From positions 1-36,582 of the forward strand of contig NZ_AOJL01000035.1 in assembly GCF_000337035.1 (NCBI RefSeq): a stretch of 36,582 bases of DNA, in the 5' to 3' direction. Numbering within the stretch: the stretch's first letter is position 1; each line of letters begins with the position of its first letter. Source of the DNA: Halorubrum coriense DSM 10284. GTDB lineage: Archaea > Halobacteriota > Halobacteria > Halobacteriales > Haloferacaceae. Shown here piece by piece: positions 15,640-23,686 of the stretch. The position numbers and the translations under genes were made by a program. Under the pieces are notes generated by a model. The model saw nothing but the letters and a program-made list of their open reading frames with translations. It ran no database searches and was not told the DNA's origin.

Positions 15640-15780
15640 CTATAGACCGGTACCGAGACGGCGGGCTCGGGGCCGCGCCACCGACGCGAGCGCACGGTCG
15701 CGGAAGACGGCGAAGGGGGTCATCCGCCACGCCGCGTCGAAACGCTCGCGCCGGCGCTCGGTGACCGGTCCGCCGCTCAC
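15640..15780 (-). CDS. Possible 46-residue protein, start GTG
   Basis: Starting at GTG 15780 the minus strand encodes a basic 46-residue peptide beginning MSGGPVTERRRERFDAAWRM and ending at TAG (15640). G/C third positions rise sharply from this point, while the codons just upstream are A/T-rich and contain GTAAATCC (15803-15810), centred 26 bp before the GTG as a leaderless TATA box would be. It could instead be the 3' end of a decayed gene, since the frame stays open for 16 more codons upstream. No family recognised. Confidence 0.35.
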   Translation of the reverse strand: MSGGPVTERRRERFDAAWRMTPFAVFRDRALASVARPRARRLGTGL

Positions 15781-15840
15781 GGACTCGCGGATCTTCGGCT
15801 CTGGATTTACCTCTGGCTCAGGACGGTCTCATGGTGAAGT

Positions 15841-15866
15841 CGGGCCGGAGAGATTGTGAACCGCGA
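15841..15866 (-). other. Degenerate copy of a tRNA 3' end (T-arm/acceptor)
   Basis: The segment resembles the 3' end of the tRNA-Trp gene about 110 bp away (15953-15978): GGGCCGGAG, then GATT, then GAACC and CGA match, with a few substitutions and indels. Direction is the same. No matching 5' half is seen. It may be a trace of integration at the tRNA or a local duplication that decayed. The DNA between it and the tRNA gene (15867-15951) has no recognisable gene. Confidence 0.35.
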
Positions 15867-15951
15867 GGACTTCGCTCCGGTCGTCCTCTGGGGCCAAATC
15901 ACTCCTCAGCACGTCACCGTCGCTCGCGGTGTTGATCGCGACGGAAGGAAG

Positions 15952-16126
15952 TGGGGCCGGAGGGATTTGAACCCCCGATCGACTGATATCTCCGGTGCGC
16001 CTCGGAACTCCAGAGGGTCGTCAACGCGACCGATGATCAGTCGGCCGCTCGGTATATCAGTCTGGAGTGTCGTCCCGGGCGCAAGCCTCTGGAGTCAGTC
16101 GCCATGCCTGGCTTGGCCACAGCCCC
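15952..16126 (-). tRNA. tRNA-Trp (CCA) with intron
   Basis: Exon 1 is about 16089-16126 and exon 2 about 15952-15987, giving a 74-nt mature tRNA. The acceptor is GGGGCTG with CGGCCCC, discriminator A; the anticodon stem is ACTGA with TCAGT; the anticodon is CCA; the T-loop is TTCAAAT. The intron of about 101 nt follows the base after the anticodon, the canonical 37/38 site of haloarchaeal tRNA-Trp. CCA is not encoded. A TATA-like CTTTATC lies about 38 bp upstream, implying a roughly 12-nt 5' leader. Splice points were placed by base pairing and may be off by one. Confidence 0.93.
15988..16088 (-). ncRNA. Box C/D guide RNA within the tRNA-Trp intron
   Basis: Haloarchaeal tRNA-Trp introns are known to guide 2'-O-methylation of C34 and U39 of their own pre-tRNA. 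Both guides can be read here. GACTGAT (16056-16062) pairs with exon 2 so that the base five before a CCGA box (16049-16052) faces U39. TCTGGAGT (16007-16014) pairs with exon 1 so that the base five before a second CCGA box (16002-16005) faces C34. GACGA-type C boxes precede each guide (about 16070-16076 and 16018-16024, the latter TTGACGA). Both D-type boxes are CCGA instead of CTGA. Confidence 0.75.
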
Positions 16127-16159
16127 GCGTGATCTCGCATCAGACGATTGCCGAAACGC

Positions 16160-16168
16160 GGATAAAGG
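16160..16168 (-). promoter_or_regulatory. Likely TATA box of tRNA-Trp
   Basis: The minus strand reads CCTTTATCC. It is centred 38 bp upstream of the mature 5' end, which would give a start site near 16138 and a short leader for RNase P. It is the only clear TATA match between the tRNA and the next gene. Confidence 0.5.
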
Positions 16169-16264
16169 GGTTTCGATCGAAGGCGATCGAGGGACGGCGA
16201 CGCGCTCGTCGCTCCGAGGCGAACGGCTCGTTCGGCGGCTCGCCGGAGCAATCAGCGACCGGCG

Positions 16265-16489
16265 CTACTCCCGGTCGTCGTCGCTCCAGTCGCAGTCCTG
16301 GCATTTGAACCCGGTGACGAACTCGGTCACGCTCGGCATGTAGCCGACCGAGATGACGTCGCCGCCGCACTCCGGGCAGTCGCGGTCGGCGTCCGCGATC
16401 GATTCGGCCTCCAGCACGGATTCTCCTTCGACCAGCTCTGCGAGCTTCTCGGGCGTCACCATCCGCCCCTGAACGACGCGGTTAGACAT
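16265..16489 (-). CDS. Small zinc-ribbon protein, DUF5795-like
   Basis: This 74-residue protein carries a CPECG...CQDC zinc ribbon (Cys near residues 38, 41, 63 and 66). The N-terminal half (NRVVQGRMVTPEKLAELVEG) and the segment VGYMPSVTEFVTGFKC look like a haloarchaeal family that I recall as DUF5795; unchecked. The ATG at 16489 is supported by GGTTTAGGC (about 16511-16519, minus strand), centred 26 bp upstream. It lies 94 bp downstream of the membrane-protein gene on the same strand but seems to have its own promoter. Function unknown; nucleic-acid or protein binding is possible. Confidence 0.85.
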   Translation of the reverse strand: MSNRVVQGRMVTPEKLAELVEGESVLEAESIADADRDCPECGGDVISVGYMPSVTEFVTGFKCQDCDWSDDDRE

Positions 16490-16583
16490 ACCGGTCGTTC
16501 GGCGTCGAGTGCCTAAACCCCGGCGACACGCGCGGTGAGGGTGAGGGGGTCTCGCGAGCGACGCTCCGGCGACTGTCCCCGAG

Positions 16584-17615
16584 CTACAGCCACGGCGCGC
16601 GGGAGTCGTCGTCGGCGAAGGGGTCCGACCCCTCGTCGTCGGTCTCCCGGCCCTCCCCGCCGTTCGCGAGGACGGCCACGTCGTCGTCGACGACGGGCGA
16701 CGGCCCCTCTGGCGGCGCGTCGAGAGGGGGTTCGCTCGGCGACGCGTCGTCCGCCTCGCCGGCGTCGGTCGGGCCGTCGTCCGACGGGTCTGGGTCGTCG
16801 CCGGACCCGTCCGCCGCTGCGTCGTCCGGCGAGTCGCCGTCCGGTCCGTCGTCGACGTCGGTAACGCCCTCCAGCCCGCCCGCGTCCGGGTCGTAGGCGA
16901 AGAGGGTCGTCACCGCGAGCACCGCGAGCGCGACCGGCGCTTCCGTCTGCATGAGGTCGAACGGGCCGAGCAGGATGGGCAGGGCGAGCACGCCCAGCGC
17001 GACCGCGGAGCCGAATCGGAACCGGTCGATGTCGACGCGGCCGCGGAGGTGCGGCGACAGCAGCGCGATCGACAGCGCGAACGCGACGCCGACGCCGGCG
17101 GCCGCGGTGCCGTTGACGACGTACTCGGTCGACGTCTCTAACGCGAAGCCGGACGGGTTGAAGCTCGCGACGAGCCCGAGCCCGATGATGACGCCCGGGC
17201 TCGGCAGGTACTCGCCGATCTCCGAGCTGGCGGTCTTGGCGGCGATGGTCAGGATGACCAGCCCGGCGAACCGCTCGAAGACGGCCAGATCGAGGAGCCC
17301 CCTGAGCGTCGGCGCGAGGGCGGCCTCCACGGCGGCGACCGGGATGATGACCGCGCCGATCAGCAGCACGGAGGCGACCATCTCCCGGCGGGAGCCGTCC
17401 ATCTCCGCGAGGATCACCGCGGCGGTCGCGGAGCCGCCGAAGATCAGGATACCCGTCTCGACGACGCCGGTGGCGGATCCGAGAACGCCGGCGACGACCA
17501 ACGCGGGGAAGATGCCGTCGACGAGCGGCAGCACCATCACGGTCGCGAGCAGCTTCGTCGCGCTCCCGACCTGCCGTTCTAATCGCAGGGCGACGGGGTG
17601 GCGTGACGTGCTCAT
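16584..17615 (-). CDS. Polytopic membrane protein, DUF5794-like, with acidic tail
   Basis: This 343-residue protein has six to eight hydrophobic helices between residues 20 and 235. Examples are LLATVMVLPLVDGIFPALVV, VVETGILIFGGSATAAVIL and ASVLLIGAVIIPVAAVEAAL. A conserved-looking loop is YLPSPGVIIGLGLVASFNPS. About 100 Asp/Pro/Ser-rich residues follow, probably a cytoplasmic disordered tail. It resembles a haloarchaeal family that I recall as DUF5794; no transport motif is obvious. Its ATG directly abuts the TAA of the small gene upstream (17616-17822), so the two are probably one operon with translational coupling. Confidence 0.85.
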   Translation of the reverse strand: MSTSRHPVALRLERQVGSATKLLATVMVLPLVDGIFPALVVAGVLGSATGVVETGILIFGGSATAAVILAEMDGSRREMVASVLLIGAVIIPVAAVEAALAPTLRGLLDLAVFERFAGLVILTIAAKTASSEIGEYLPSPGVIIGLGLVASFNPSGFALETSTEYVVNGTAAAGVGVAFALSIALLSPHLRGRVDIDRFRFGSAVALGVLALPILLGPFDLMQTEAPVALAVLAVTTLFAYDPDAGGLEGVTDVDDGPDGDSPDDAAADGSGDDPDPSDDGPTDAGEADDASPSEPPLDAPPEGPSPVVDDDVAVLANGGEGRETDDEGSDPFADDDSRAPWL

Positions 17616-17822
17616 TTAGGGACGATAGCCCTGACCGTCGGGGTGGCGGTGGGACGCGTGCGACTCGCGGTGGTCGGGTGACCACCACGCGGAGTCCACG
17701 CCGAGGGATTTCCGACGGGCCCATGTAAAGAGATTGCGCGGATTGCCGGCTGTAAAGCGGACGCCGAGGTCGGCGTTCGACTGGCCGGCGATGCGCGCGT
17801 TCACGGGACTGTCGGAGTCCAT
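17616..17822 (-). CDS. 68-residue protein of unknown function, first gene of a two-gene operon
   Basis: It begins MDSDSPVNARIAGQSNADLG and has a basic middle (NPRNLFTWARRKSLGV) and a His/Asp-rich, Trp-containing end (SAWWSPDHRESHASHRHPDG). Evidence that it is real: TTTAACG on the minus strand (about 17846-17853) is centred 26-27 bp before the ATG, and the TAA stop sits immediately before the ATG of the membrane-protein gene. Composition is much less acidic than its neighbours. No family recognised. The cluster of four His near the C-terminus could bind metal. Confidence 0.6.
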   Translation of the reverse strand: MDSDSPVNARIAGQSNADLGVRFTAGNPRNLFTWARRKSLGVDSAWWSPDHRESHASHRHPDGQGYRP

Positions 17823-18138
17823 ACCCAGTATACGTGTTTCGGTCGCGTTAAAGGTTGTGTGAGACGTGTACCCACGACACGAATAATCGGCGGCGAGCGG
17901 CCGATTCCGACGACGATACGTCGACGACGGAACCGTATACCTGACTATCTCTCGACTTTCGACCCCGACTACTGCCGATCGATCCCGGCTCGGCGGACGC
18001 GCTCGCTCGCTCTCGCCCCGGTCGCGTTCTGCCCAACGACTGAGCACGAACGTGTATACAACAGGCATCCGGATGTGACCAACACACACGTCTGTGCCGT
18101 CTCGCAACGCTTTTTATTGGCCGTTCACGACGGTTTAT
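17823..18138. other. Divergent intergenic region upstream of guaB
   Basis: This 316-bp stretch lies between the small operon on the left and guaB on the right, and I see no gene in it. It holds the TATA-like TTTAACG box at 17846-17853 (minus) and the guaB TATA at 18111-18118 (plus). Two short perfect palindromes, TGTATACA (18053-18060) and CATCCGGATG (18066-18075), lie 36-58 bp before the guaB TATA and could be regulator sites. Base composition is less GC-rich than the flanking genes. Confidence 0.5.
18110..18118 (+). promoter_or_regulatory. TATA box of guaB
   Basis: CTTTTTATT, centred about 25 bp before the ATG at 18139. This strongly favours a leaderless transcript starting at that ATG over the in-frame upstream ATG at 18094, which lies before the promoter. 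Confidence 0.65.
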
Positions 18139-19626
18139 ATGGAGACAAATTCTGGCCGGTTCTCGGCGAAACTCGAGGTTCCGGAAGCGCTGACGTTCGA
18201 CGACGTACTGCTCCGTCCGAAGGAGAGCCGGGTGGAGCCCGACGACGCGGACCTGACCACCCGCGTGTCGAAGAACGTCGAACTCACCGTCCCCGTGCTG
18301 TCGGCGGCGATGGACACCGTCACCGAGAGCGACCTCGCCATCGCGATGGCCCGCGAGGGCGGCCTCGGCGTCCTCCACCGCAACATGACCGTCGAGGAGA
18401 CGGCCGCGGAGGTCGAGCGCGTCAAACGGGCGCACGAACTCGTCATCCGCCGCGAGAACGTCGTCACGGTCTCGCCCGACGACACCGTCCGCGAGGCCGA
18501 CTCCGTGATGGAGCGGCAGGGCGTCTCCGGCGCTCCCGTCGTCGCCGACGACGACACGGTCCTCGGCATCATCTCGGGGACCGACATCCGTCCGTACCTC
18601 GAGGTCGGTGAGGACGACGCCGTCCGCGAGGCGATGACCGATGAGGTCATCACCGCCACCGAGGACGTCGAGGCGCGCGAGGCGCTCGAACTGATGTACG
18701 ACCACAAGATCGAGCGCGTCCCCATCGTGGACGGCGACGAGCGGCTCGTCGGACTGGTGACGATGCAGGGAATCCTCCAGCGCCGCGAACACGAGGAGGC
18801 CGCCCGCGACGACCGCGGCCGCCTGCTGGCCGGCGTCGCGGTCGGCCCCTTCGAGGAGGAGCGCGCCGTCGCCGCCGACGAGGCCGGCGTCGACATCATC
18901 TTCATCGACTGCGCGCACGCTCACAACCTCAACGTGCTCGACTCCGCGGAGGCGATCAAGGCGACCGTCGACGCCGACGTCGTCGTCGGCAACGTCGGCA
19001 CGCGCGAGGCCGCCGAGGCCGCCGTCGACTTCGCCGACGGGCTGAAGGTCGGCATCGGTCCGGGCTCCATCTGTACCACGCGGGTCGTCAGCGGCGCGGG
19101 GATGCCCCAGATGACGGCGGTCGCGGAGGTCGCGGACGTCGCGGCCGAACACGGCGTGCCCGTGATCGCCGACGGCGGGATCCGGTACTCCGGCGACGCG
19201 ATCAAGGCGCTCGCGGCCGGCGCGGACGCGGTGATGCTCGGGTCGTACTTCGCCGGCACGGACGAGGCCCCCGGCCGCGTCATCACGATGCAGGGGAAGA
19301 AGTACAAGCAGTACCGCGGCATGGGCTCCGTCGGCGCGATGAAGTCCGGCGGCGGCGACCGCTACCTCAAGGAGGAACAGGAGGACGAGGAGTTCGTCCC
19401 CGAGGGCGTCGAGGCGGCCACCCCGTACAAGGGGAGCCTCGCGTCGGAGCTCCACCAGCTCACCGGCGGGATGCGCTCCGGGATGGGGTACGTCGGCGCG
19501 GAGACCGTCCCCGACCTCCACGAGCGCGCGGAGTTCGTCCGGGTGTCGTCGGCGGGCCAGAGCGAGAGCCACCCGCACGACGTGATGATCACGGACGAAG
19601 CGCCGAACTACAGCCCGGACGAGTAA
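18139..19626 (+). CDS. guaB: Inosine-5'-monophosphate dehydrogenase
   Basis: This 495-residue enzyme oxidises IMP to XMP with NAD+, the committed step of GMP synthesis. The N-terminus shows [13 protein letters not shown] and [12 protein letters not shown], typical of IMPDH. Two CBS domains occupy about residues 95-215 ([35 protein letters not shown]). The catalytic loop is [11 protein letters not shown] with Cys312. Phosphate-binding [11 protein letters not shown] and flap [10 protein letters not shown] follow. Length and domain order are those of full IMPDH. The start is fixed by the TATA box 25 bp upstream. Purine control may involve the palindromes upstream; that is inference. Confidence 0.97.
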   Translation: METNSGRFSAKLEVPEALTFDDVLLRPKESRVEPDDADLTTRVSKNVELTVPVLSAAMDTVTESDLAIAMAREGGLGVLHRNMTVEETAAEVERVKRAHELVIRRENVVTVSPDDTVREADSVMERQGVSGAPVVADDDTVLGIISGTDIRPYLEVGEDDAVREAMTDEVITATEDVEAREALELMYDHKIERVPIVDGDERLVGLVTMQGILQRREHEEAARDDRGRLLAGVAVGPFEEERAVAADEAGVDIIFIDCAHAHNLNVLDSAEAIKATVDADVVVGNVGTREAAEAAVDFADGLKVGIGPGSICTTRVVSGAGMPQMTAVAEVADVAAEHGVPVIADGGIRYSGDAIKALAAGADAVMLGSYFAGTDEAPGRVITMQGKKYKQYRGMGSVGAMKSGGGDRYLKEEQEDEEFVPEGVEAATPYKGSLASELHQLTGGMRSGMGYVGAETVPDLHERAEFVRVSSAGQSESHPHDVMITDEAPNYSPDE

Positions 19627-19767
19627 CCGCAGACGGTCGCTCGGGCGGACGCGTCCCGTATCGACCGTCGACCGGACGCCCGTCGGGGCGCGCGTCGAAG
19701 AGGTATTTTAATATAGCCAGCGGAGAGACGAAACGTGTGAGCGAACACCCCCTCGCTCCCGTCATCC

Positions 19768-20355
19768 ATGAGTGAGCAACCGCCGCTGGTCCTCGTGGTC
19801 GAGGACGAACCCGACTTGGCCGACCTGTACGCCGCCTGGCTCGGCGACGAGTACCGCGTCCGAACCGCGTACGGCGGCCGCGAGGCGCTCGACGAACTCG
19901 ACGAGGCGGACAACCAGGTCGACGCGATCCTCCTCGACCGACGGATGCCCGGCCTCTCGGGCGACGAGGTCCTCACCGCCGTCCGCGAACGGGGTATCGA
20001 CTGTCGGGTCGCGATGGTCACCGCCGTCGAGCCCGACTTCGACATTCTGGAGATGGGGTTCGACGACTACCTCGTCAAGCCCGTCACGAGCGACACGCTG
20101 CGAGAGACCGTCGAGGGGCTGTTGCGGCGCGGCGAGTACGACACGGAGGTCCAGGAGCTGTTCTCGTTGACCTCGAAGAAGGCGATGCTGGAGTCCGAGA
20201 AGAGCGCCACCGACCTCGCCGACAACGACGAGTATCAGCGCCTCACCGAGCGCATCGACGAGCTCCGCGACCGCGCGGACGAGTCGCGCGACGCGGTCGC
20301 GACCGACGACGAGGACTACGAGAAGCTCTTCCAAGACTTCGACACCGACGCGTAG
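19768..20355 (+). CDS. Response regulator with HalX output domain
   Basis: This 195-residue protein has an N-terminal receiver domain (residues 7-120). The acidic pocket is VVEDEPD (Glu12, Asp13), the phospho-acceptor is Asp57 in ILLDRRMPG, the switch Thr is Thr85, and the conserved Lys is Lys104 (YLVKPV). The C-terminal 70 residues form a helical, charged HalX-type domain (ELFSLTSKKAMLESEKS; YQRLTERIDELRDRADES). There is no DNA-binding motif, so output is probably by protein interaction. No histidine kinase is adjacent. An A/T-rich box GTATTTTAATATA (about 19703-19715) gives a predicted start site near 19733, leaving a leader of about 35 nt. Confidence 0.93.
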   Translation: MSEQPPLVLVVEDEPDLADLYAAWLGDEYRVRTAYGGREALDELDEADNQVDAILLDRRMPGLSGDEVLTAVRERGIDCRVAMVTAVEPDFDILEMGFDDYLVKPVTSDTLRETVEGLLRRGEYDTEVQELFSLTSKKAMLESEKSATDLADNDEYQRLTERIDELRDRADESRDAVATDDEDYEKLFQDFDTDA

Positions 20356-20417
20356 CCGACGCCGACCGAGGGGGTGCCGCCGACTCTTTATCACCGGGCG
20401 AGCCGAACGACCGGCGT

Positions 20418-22406
20418 ATGCGCGTCCGGGACCTGCCGCTGTCGCCGTCCGTCGTCGACCACTTCGCCGAGCGGGGCGTGCGCGAGCTGTACCCGCCGCA
20501 GCGCGCGGCGGTCGACGCGGGCGTCTGCGAGGGGGCCGACGTCGTCGCCGCGGTGCCGACCGCGTCGGGCAAGACGTTCGTCGCGCAGCTCGCGCTGTTG
20601 ACCGCGGACGGCCCCGGGCTGTACGTCTGTCCGCTCCGCGCGCTCGCCCGCGAGAAGTACGAGACGTTCGCGGCGCTGCCCGGGGTCGACGTCGGAATCT
20701 CCACCGGCGACTTCGACGCGACGGGCGAGGCGCTCGCCGGCAACGACGTGGTGGTCGCCACGAGCGAGAAGGTCGACTCGGCGATCCGCAACGGGGCCTC
20801 GTGGGTCGACGAACTCGCCTGCGTCGTCGTCGATGAGGTCCACCTGCTCGGCGCGAAGCGGCGCGGGCCGACCCTCGAAGTGACGCTCGCGACGCTCCGC
20901 CGCCGGAACCCTGACCTCCAGACGGTGGCGCTGTCGGCGACCGTCGACAACCCCGACGCGATCGCCGACTGGCTCGACGCCGCCCTCGTCGAGTCCGAGT
21001 GGCGTCCGGTCGACCTCCGGACCGGCGTCGCCGTCGGCGGGGCGGTCGACTTCGACGACGGCACGAACATCTCCGTCGACGTCGACCGCGACGAGGCGAA
21101 GGCGGACGACGAGGGCGGCGGAGACGGCGAGGGCGACGAGGCCGACGAGCCCGATCCGACCGACGTCACGGCCGCGCTCGTCGCCGACGCCGTCGCGGAC
21201 GGCGGCCAGTGCCTCGCGTTCGTCCGCTCCCGCCGCGAGGCGGTCGACCTCGCGGAGCGGCTGGCCGAGGACGGCCTCGCGGCGGAGCTGGGGATCGGAG
21301 ACGCGGCCGCCGCGGCGGCCGAGGAGGCGACCGACGTGGACGGCACCCTCACCGGCCGACAGCTCGCGGACTGCCTGCGCGCCGGCGTCGCGTTCCACCA
21401 CGCCGGGCTCCGGTCCGGCCACCGCGGCGTCGTCGAGTCGGCCTTCCGCGAGCGCGACGTCGCCTGTATCTGCGCCACGCCGACCCTGGCCGCGGGCGTC
21501 AACGTGCCCGCGCGCCGCGTCGTCGTCCGCGACCAGCGCCGGTACGGCGAGGGCGGCATGGCGTGGATCCCGACGCTCGAGGTCCACCAGATGTGCGGGC
21601 GCGCCGGCCGCCCCGGCCTCGACCCGCACGGGGAGGCGGTCCTCGTCGCCGACGCCGACACCCGGGAGGCGGTCCGCGAGCGGTACGTCGAGGGCGAGCC
21701 AGAGGCCGTCGAGTCGCAGCTCGCTGACCCGGGCTCGCTCCGCACGCACGTCCTCGCGGCGGTCGCGACGGACTTCGCCGCGACCGAATCCGAGATCCTC
21801 GACGTGTTCGAGGGTACCTTCTACGCGCGGGAGGCGGGCGCGGGCGGCCTCGCGGACGCTGTCGCCGTCGCGGTCGACGACCTCGTCGCGGCCGGGATGG
21901 TCGCCCGGGAGACGGGCGGCGTCGAAGACTACCGCCTCGTCGCGACCGCGGTCGGCGAGACCACGTCGAAGCAGTACGTCCGGCCGGAGACCGGCGAGCG
22001 CATCGTCGCCGGCCTGCGTGCGGCGGCCGACCTCCCGGAGGCGACGACGCTCACCGCCTTCGAGGTGATCTGCGACACGCCGGACATGCAGGACACGTAC
22101 CTCGGGAACGCCGAGCGCGCGGAGATCTACCGGTTCGCGCGGACCAACGCCGCGCACCTCACCACGGACATGACCGAGCCGGACGACTTCGAGGGGTGGC
22201 TGGAGTCGGTGAAGACGGCGCGGATCTTAAACGAGTGGATCGGCGGGGCGACCGTGGAGGAGCTGGTCGAGGAGTACCGGATCGGTCCCGGCGACCTCGA
22301 CTCGCGGGTCGAGCGCGCGGAGTGGCTGTTGAGCGCCGCCGAGGCGCTCGGGGAGACGATCGGGGTGCGCGTTCCCGCGGTGTCGCGGGCCCGGTCGCGG
22401 CTGTGA
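20418..22406 (+). CDS. Ski2/Hel308-like superfamily 2 helicase
   Basis: This 662-residue ATP-dependent helicase belongs to the Ski2/Hel308 group. The Q motif is LYPPQRAAV (Gln28), Walker A is PTASGKT (Lys52), Walker B is VVDEVH (Asp139), and motif III is ALSATVDN. Motif IV/V regions are FVRSRREAVDLAERLAED, AFHHAGLRSGHR and ATPTLAAGVNVPA; motif VI is HQMCGRAGRPG from about 390. A haloarchaeal acidic insertion lies near residues 215-245. A winged-helix and ratchet-like C-terminal part is present (FEGWLESVKTARILNEWIGG). The final helix-hairpin-helix domain of canonical Hel308 is missing; the protein ends VPAVSRARSRL. Fork repair or RNA roles are both possible. Confidence 0.88.
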   Translation: MRVRDLPLSPSVVDHFAERGVRELYPPQRAAVDAGVCEGADVVAAVPTASGKTFVAQLALLTADGPGLYVCPLRALAREKYETFAALPGVDVGISTGDFDATGEALAGNDVVVATSEKVDSAIRNGASWVDELACVVVDEVHLLGAKRRGPTLEVTLATLRRRNPDLQTVALSATVDNPDAIADWLDAALVESEWRPVDLRTGVAVGGAVDFDDGTNISVDVDRDEAKADDEGGGDGEGDEADEPDPTDVTAALVADAVADGGQCLAFVRSRREAVDLAERLAEDGLAAELGIGDAAAAAAEEATDVDGTLTGRQLADCLRAGVAFHHAGLRSGHRGVVESAFRERDVACICATPTLAAGVNVPARRVVVRDQRRYGEGGMAWIPTLEVHQMCGRAGRPGLDPHGEAVLVADADTREAVRERYVEGEPEAVESQLADPGSLRTHVLAAVATDFAATESEILDVFEGTFYAREAGAGGLADAVAVAVDDLVAAGMVARETGGVEDYRLVATAVGETTSKQYVRPETGERIVAGLRAAADLPEATTLTAFEVICDTPDMQDTYLGNAERAEIYRFARTNAAHLTTDMTEPDDFEGWLESVKTARILNEWIGGATVEELVEEYRIGPGDLDSRVERAEWLLSAAEALGETIGVRVPAVSRARSRL

Positions 22407-22447
22407 AGCAGTGGAGTTGAAAACCGGCGGCGGCGGCGCGGGTCGGC

Positions 22448-23509
22448 TCAGTCGGCCGACCCGACGGCGCGGTGGAACGGGGTCCGGGCGATCGTCTGCC
22501 GCAGCTCCGCGAGGGAGTCGCGGCCCACGTCGCTCGCGGCGGACATCACCGCGAACACCTCCTGTCTGGACACCTTCACGCCGGTCTCGGTGAGCGCGTC
22601 CTCCGGGCGGCTCCCGAGCTCGCGGAGGGTGCCGACCGCGAGCAGGTACGGCACGGTCCACGCCTCCATCGTGTTGCCGTTCGAGAGCGGCATCGTCTCC
22701 AGGTACGCCTGCGCGTCGTCGAGGAACGAGCGGGCGTAGTCCGCGGTTCGACCGACCACGCGCGCGGACGACTCGCGGTTCTCGGGGTGGACGACGCGAT
22801 CCTGCTCGACGCCCTCGGCCTCGAGCCACTCGGCGGGGAGGTAGACGTTGTTCTCCTCGGTGTAGTCGTCGTAGACGTCCTTCGAGACGTTGACGAGCTG
22901 GAGGAGGAGGCCGAACTCCTCGGCGGTCTCGCGCAGTCGCGTCGCGCGCTCCTCGCCGATGTCGCCGCGTGTGAGCAGGTTCGTGATGAGGTTGCCGACG
23001 GTGCCGGCCGCGTAGTAGCAGTACTGCTCCAGCTCGTCGCGGTCGTCGATCCGGAGCCCGCCCTCGGTGGCGTGGCGGTCCACGAACATCGCCATCCCGT
23101 CGACCATCTCCAACACCGGGGGGACGATCGCGGCCTGCGCCTCCGGGTCGAGCTCCTCGAACGTCGCGGCGATCGTGGGCGCTTCGGCGACGACCGTCCA
23201 GTCGTCGTCGCGCTCCGCGGGCAGCCACTCGTCGACCGCCGAGCGGAACGCGACGATGTCGGTGTCGTCGTCCGGATCGATCGCTCGCCGATACGTCCGC
23301 AGCACGTCGCTCTGTGCCTCCGGCGGGATGTGCCCGGCGTCTTCGACCGTGTCGGCGACGCGACAGAGGAGGTAGCCGACGCAGATCTGTGACGACATCG
23401 GTTCCTCTAACACGTCGACAGTCAGCGCGAAGGTCCGCGAGACCCCTTGGACCGCCTCGTAACACCACGCGAGGTCGGCCTCAGCGGAGCCGTATTCTCG
23501 TCCGCTCAT
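22448..23509 (-). CDS. Squalene/phytoene synthase family protein, probably squalene synthase
   Basis: This 353-residue prenyltransferase of the head-to-head type joins two isoprenoid diphosphates. The first aspartate motif is DTVED (Asp53-Asp57) and the second is DVYDD (Asp211-Asp215) in LLLQLVNVSKDVYDDYTEEN. The SRTFALTVDVLEEP opening and the DTVED form, rather than the DDxxD-like form of phytoene synthases, suggest squalene synthase using farnesyl diphosphate. There is no C-terminal membrane anchor. GCTTTTTATGC (23536-23546, minus strand) is centred about 32 bp before the ATG, giving a leader of a few bases. It diverges from the acyl-CoA dehydrogenase gene. Confidence 0.88.
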   Translation of the reverse strand: MSGREYGSAEADLAWCYEAVQGVSRTFALTVDVLEEPMSSQICVGYLLCRVADTVEDAGHIPPEAQSDVLRTYRRAIDPDDDTDIVAFRSAVDEWLPAERDDDWTVVAEAPTIAATFEELDPEAQAAIVPPVLEMVDGMAMFVDRHATEGGLRIDDRDELEQYCYYAAGTVGNLITNLLTRGDIGEERATRLRETAEEFGLLLQLVNVSKDVYDDYTEENNVYLPAEWLEAEGVEQDRVVHPENRESSARVVGRTADYARSFLDDAQAYLETMPLSNGNTMEAWTVPYLLAVGTLRELGSRPEDALTETGVKVSRQEVFAVMSAASDVGRDSLAELRQTIARTPFHRAVGSAD

Positions 23510-23686
23510 TCAGTTGCTCGACGTTACGTCACAACGCATAAAAAGCCTCGTGGAACGCCGCCCGGGCGCTACTCGCCCCCGGCCCCGGCCAAATCGCACG
23601 ACGATACCCACCTCGGGCGCGCCCAACGGTCGACCCGTGTACAACCGTGTGGAAACGGCTAAGTCCGCCCGGCCGCACGGGCCCAC

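Noticed and set aside
15856..16308. 150-codon plus-strand frame
   Set aside because: It reads the antisense of tRNA-Trp and its intron; GRRDLNPRST is the common artefact from translating tRNA complements.
18094..18138. Upstream in-frame ATG extending guaB by 15 codons
   Set aside because: It lies upstream of the TATA box at 18111-18118 and would not be transcribed from it; IMPDH homology begins after 18139.
17848..19578. 576-codon minus-strand frame opposite guaB
   Set aside because: Antisense of a clear IMP dehydrogenase; translation is repetitive and has no promoter at the right distance.
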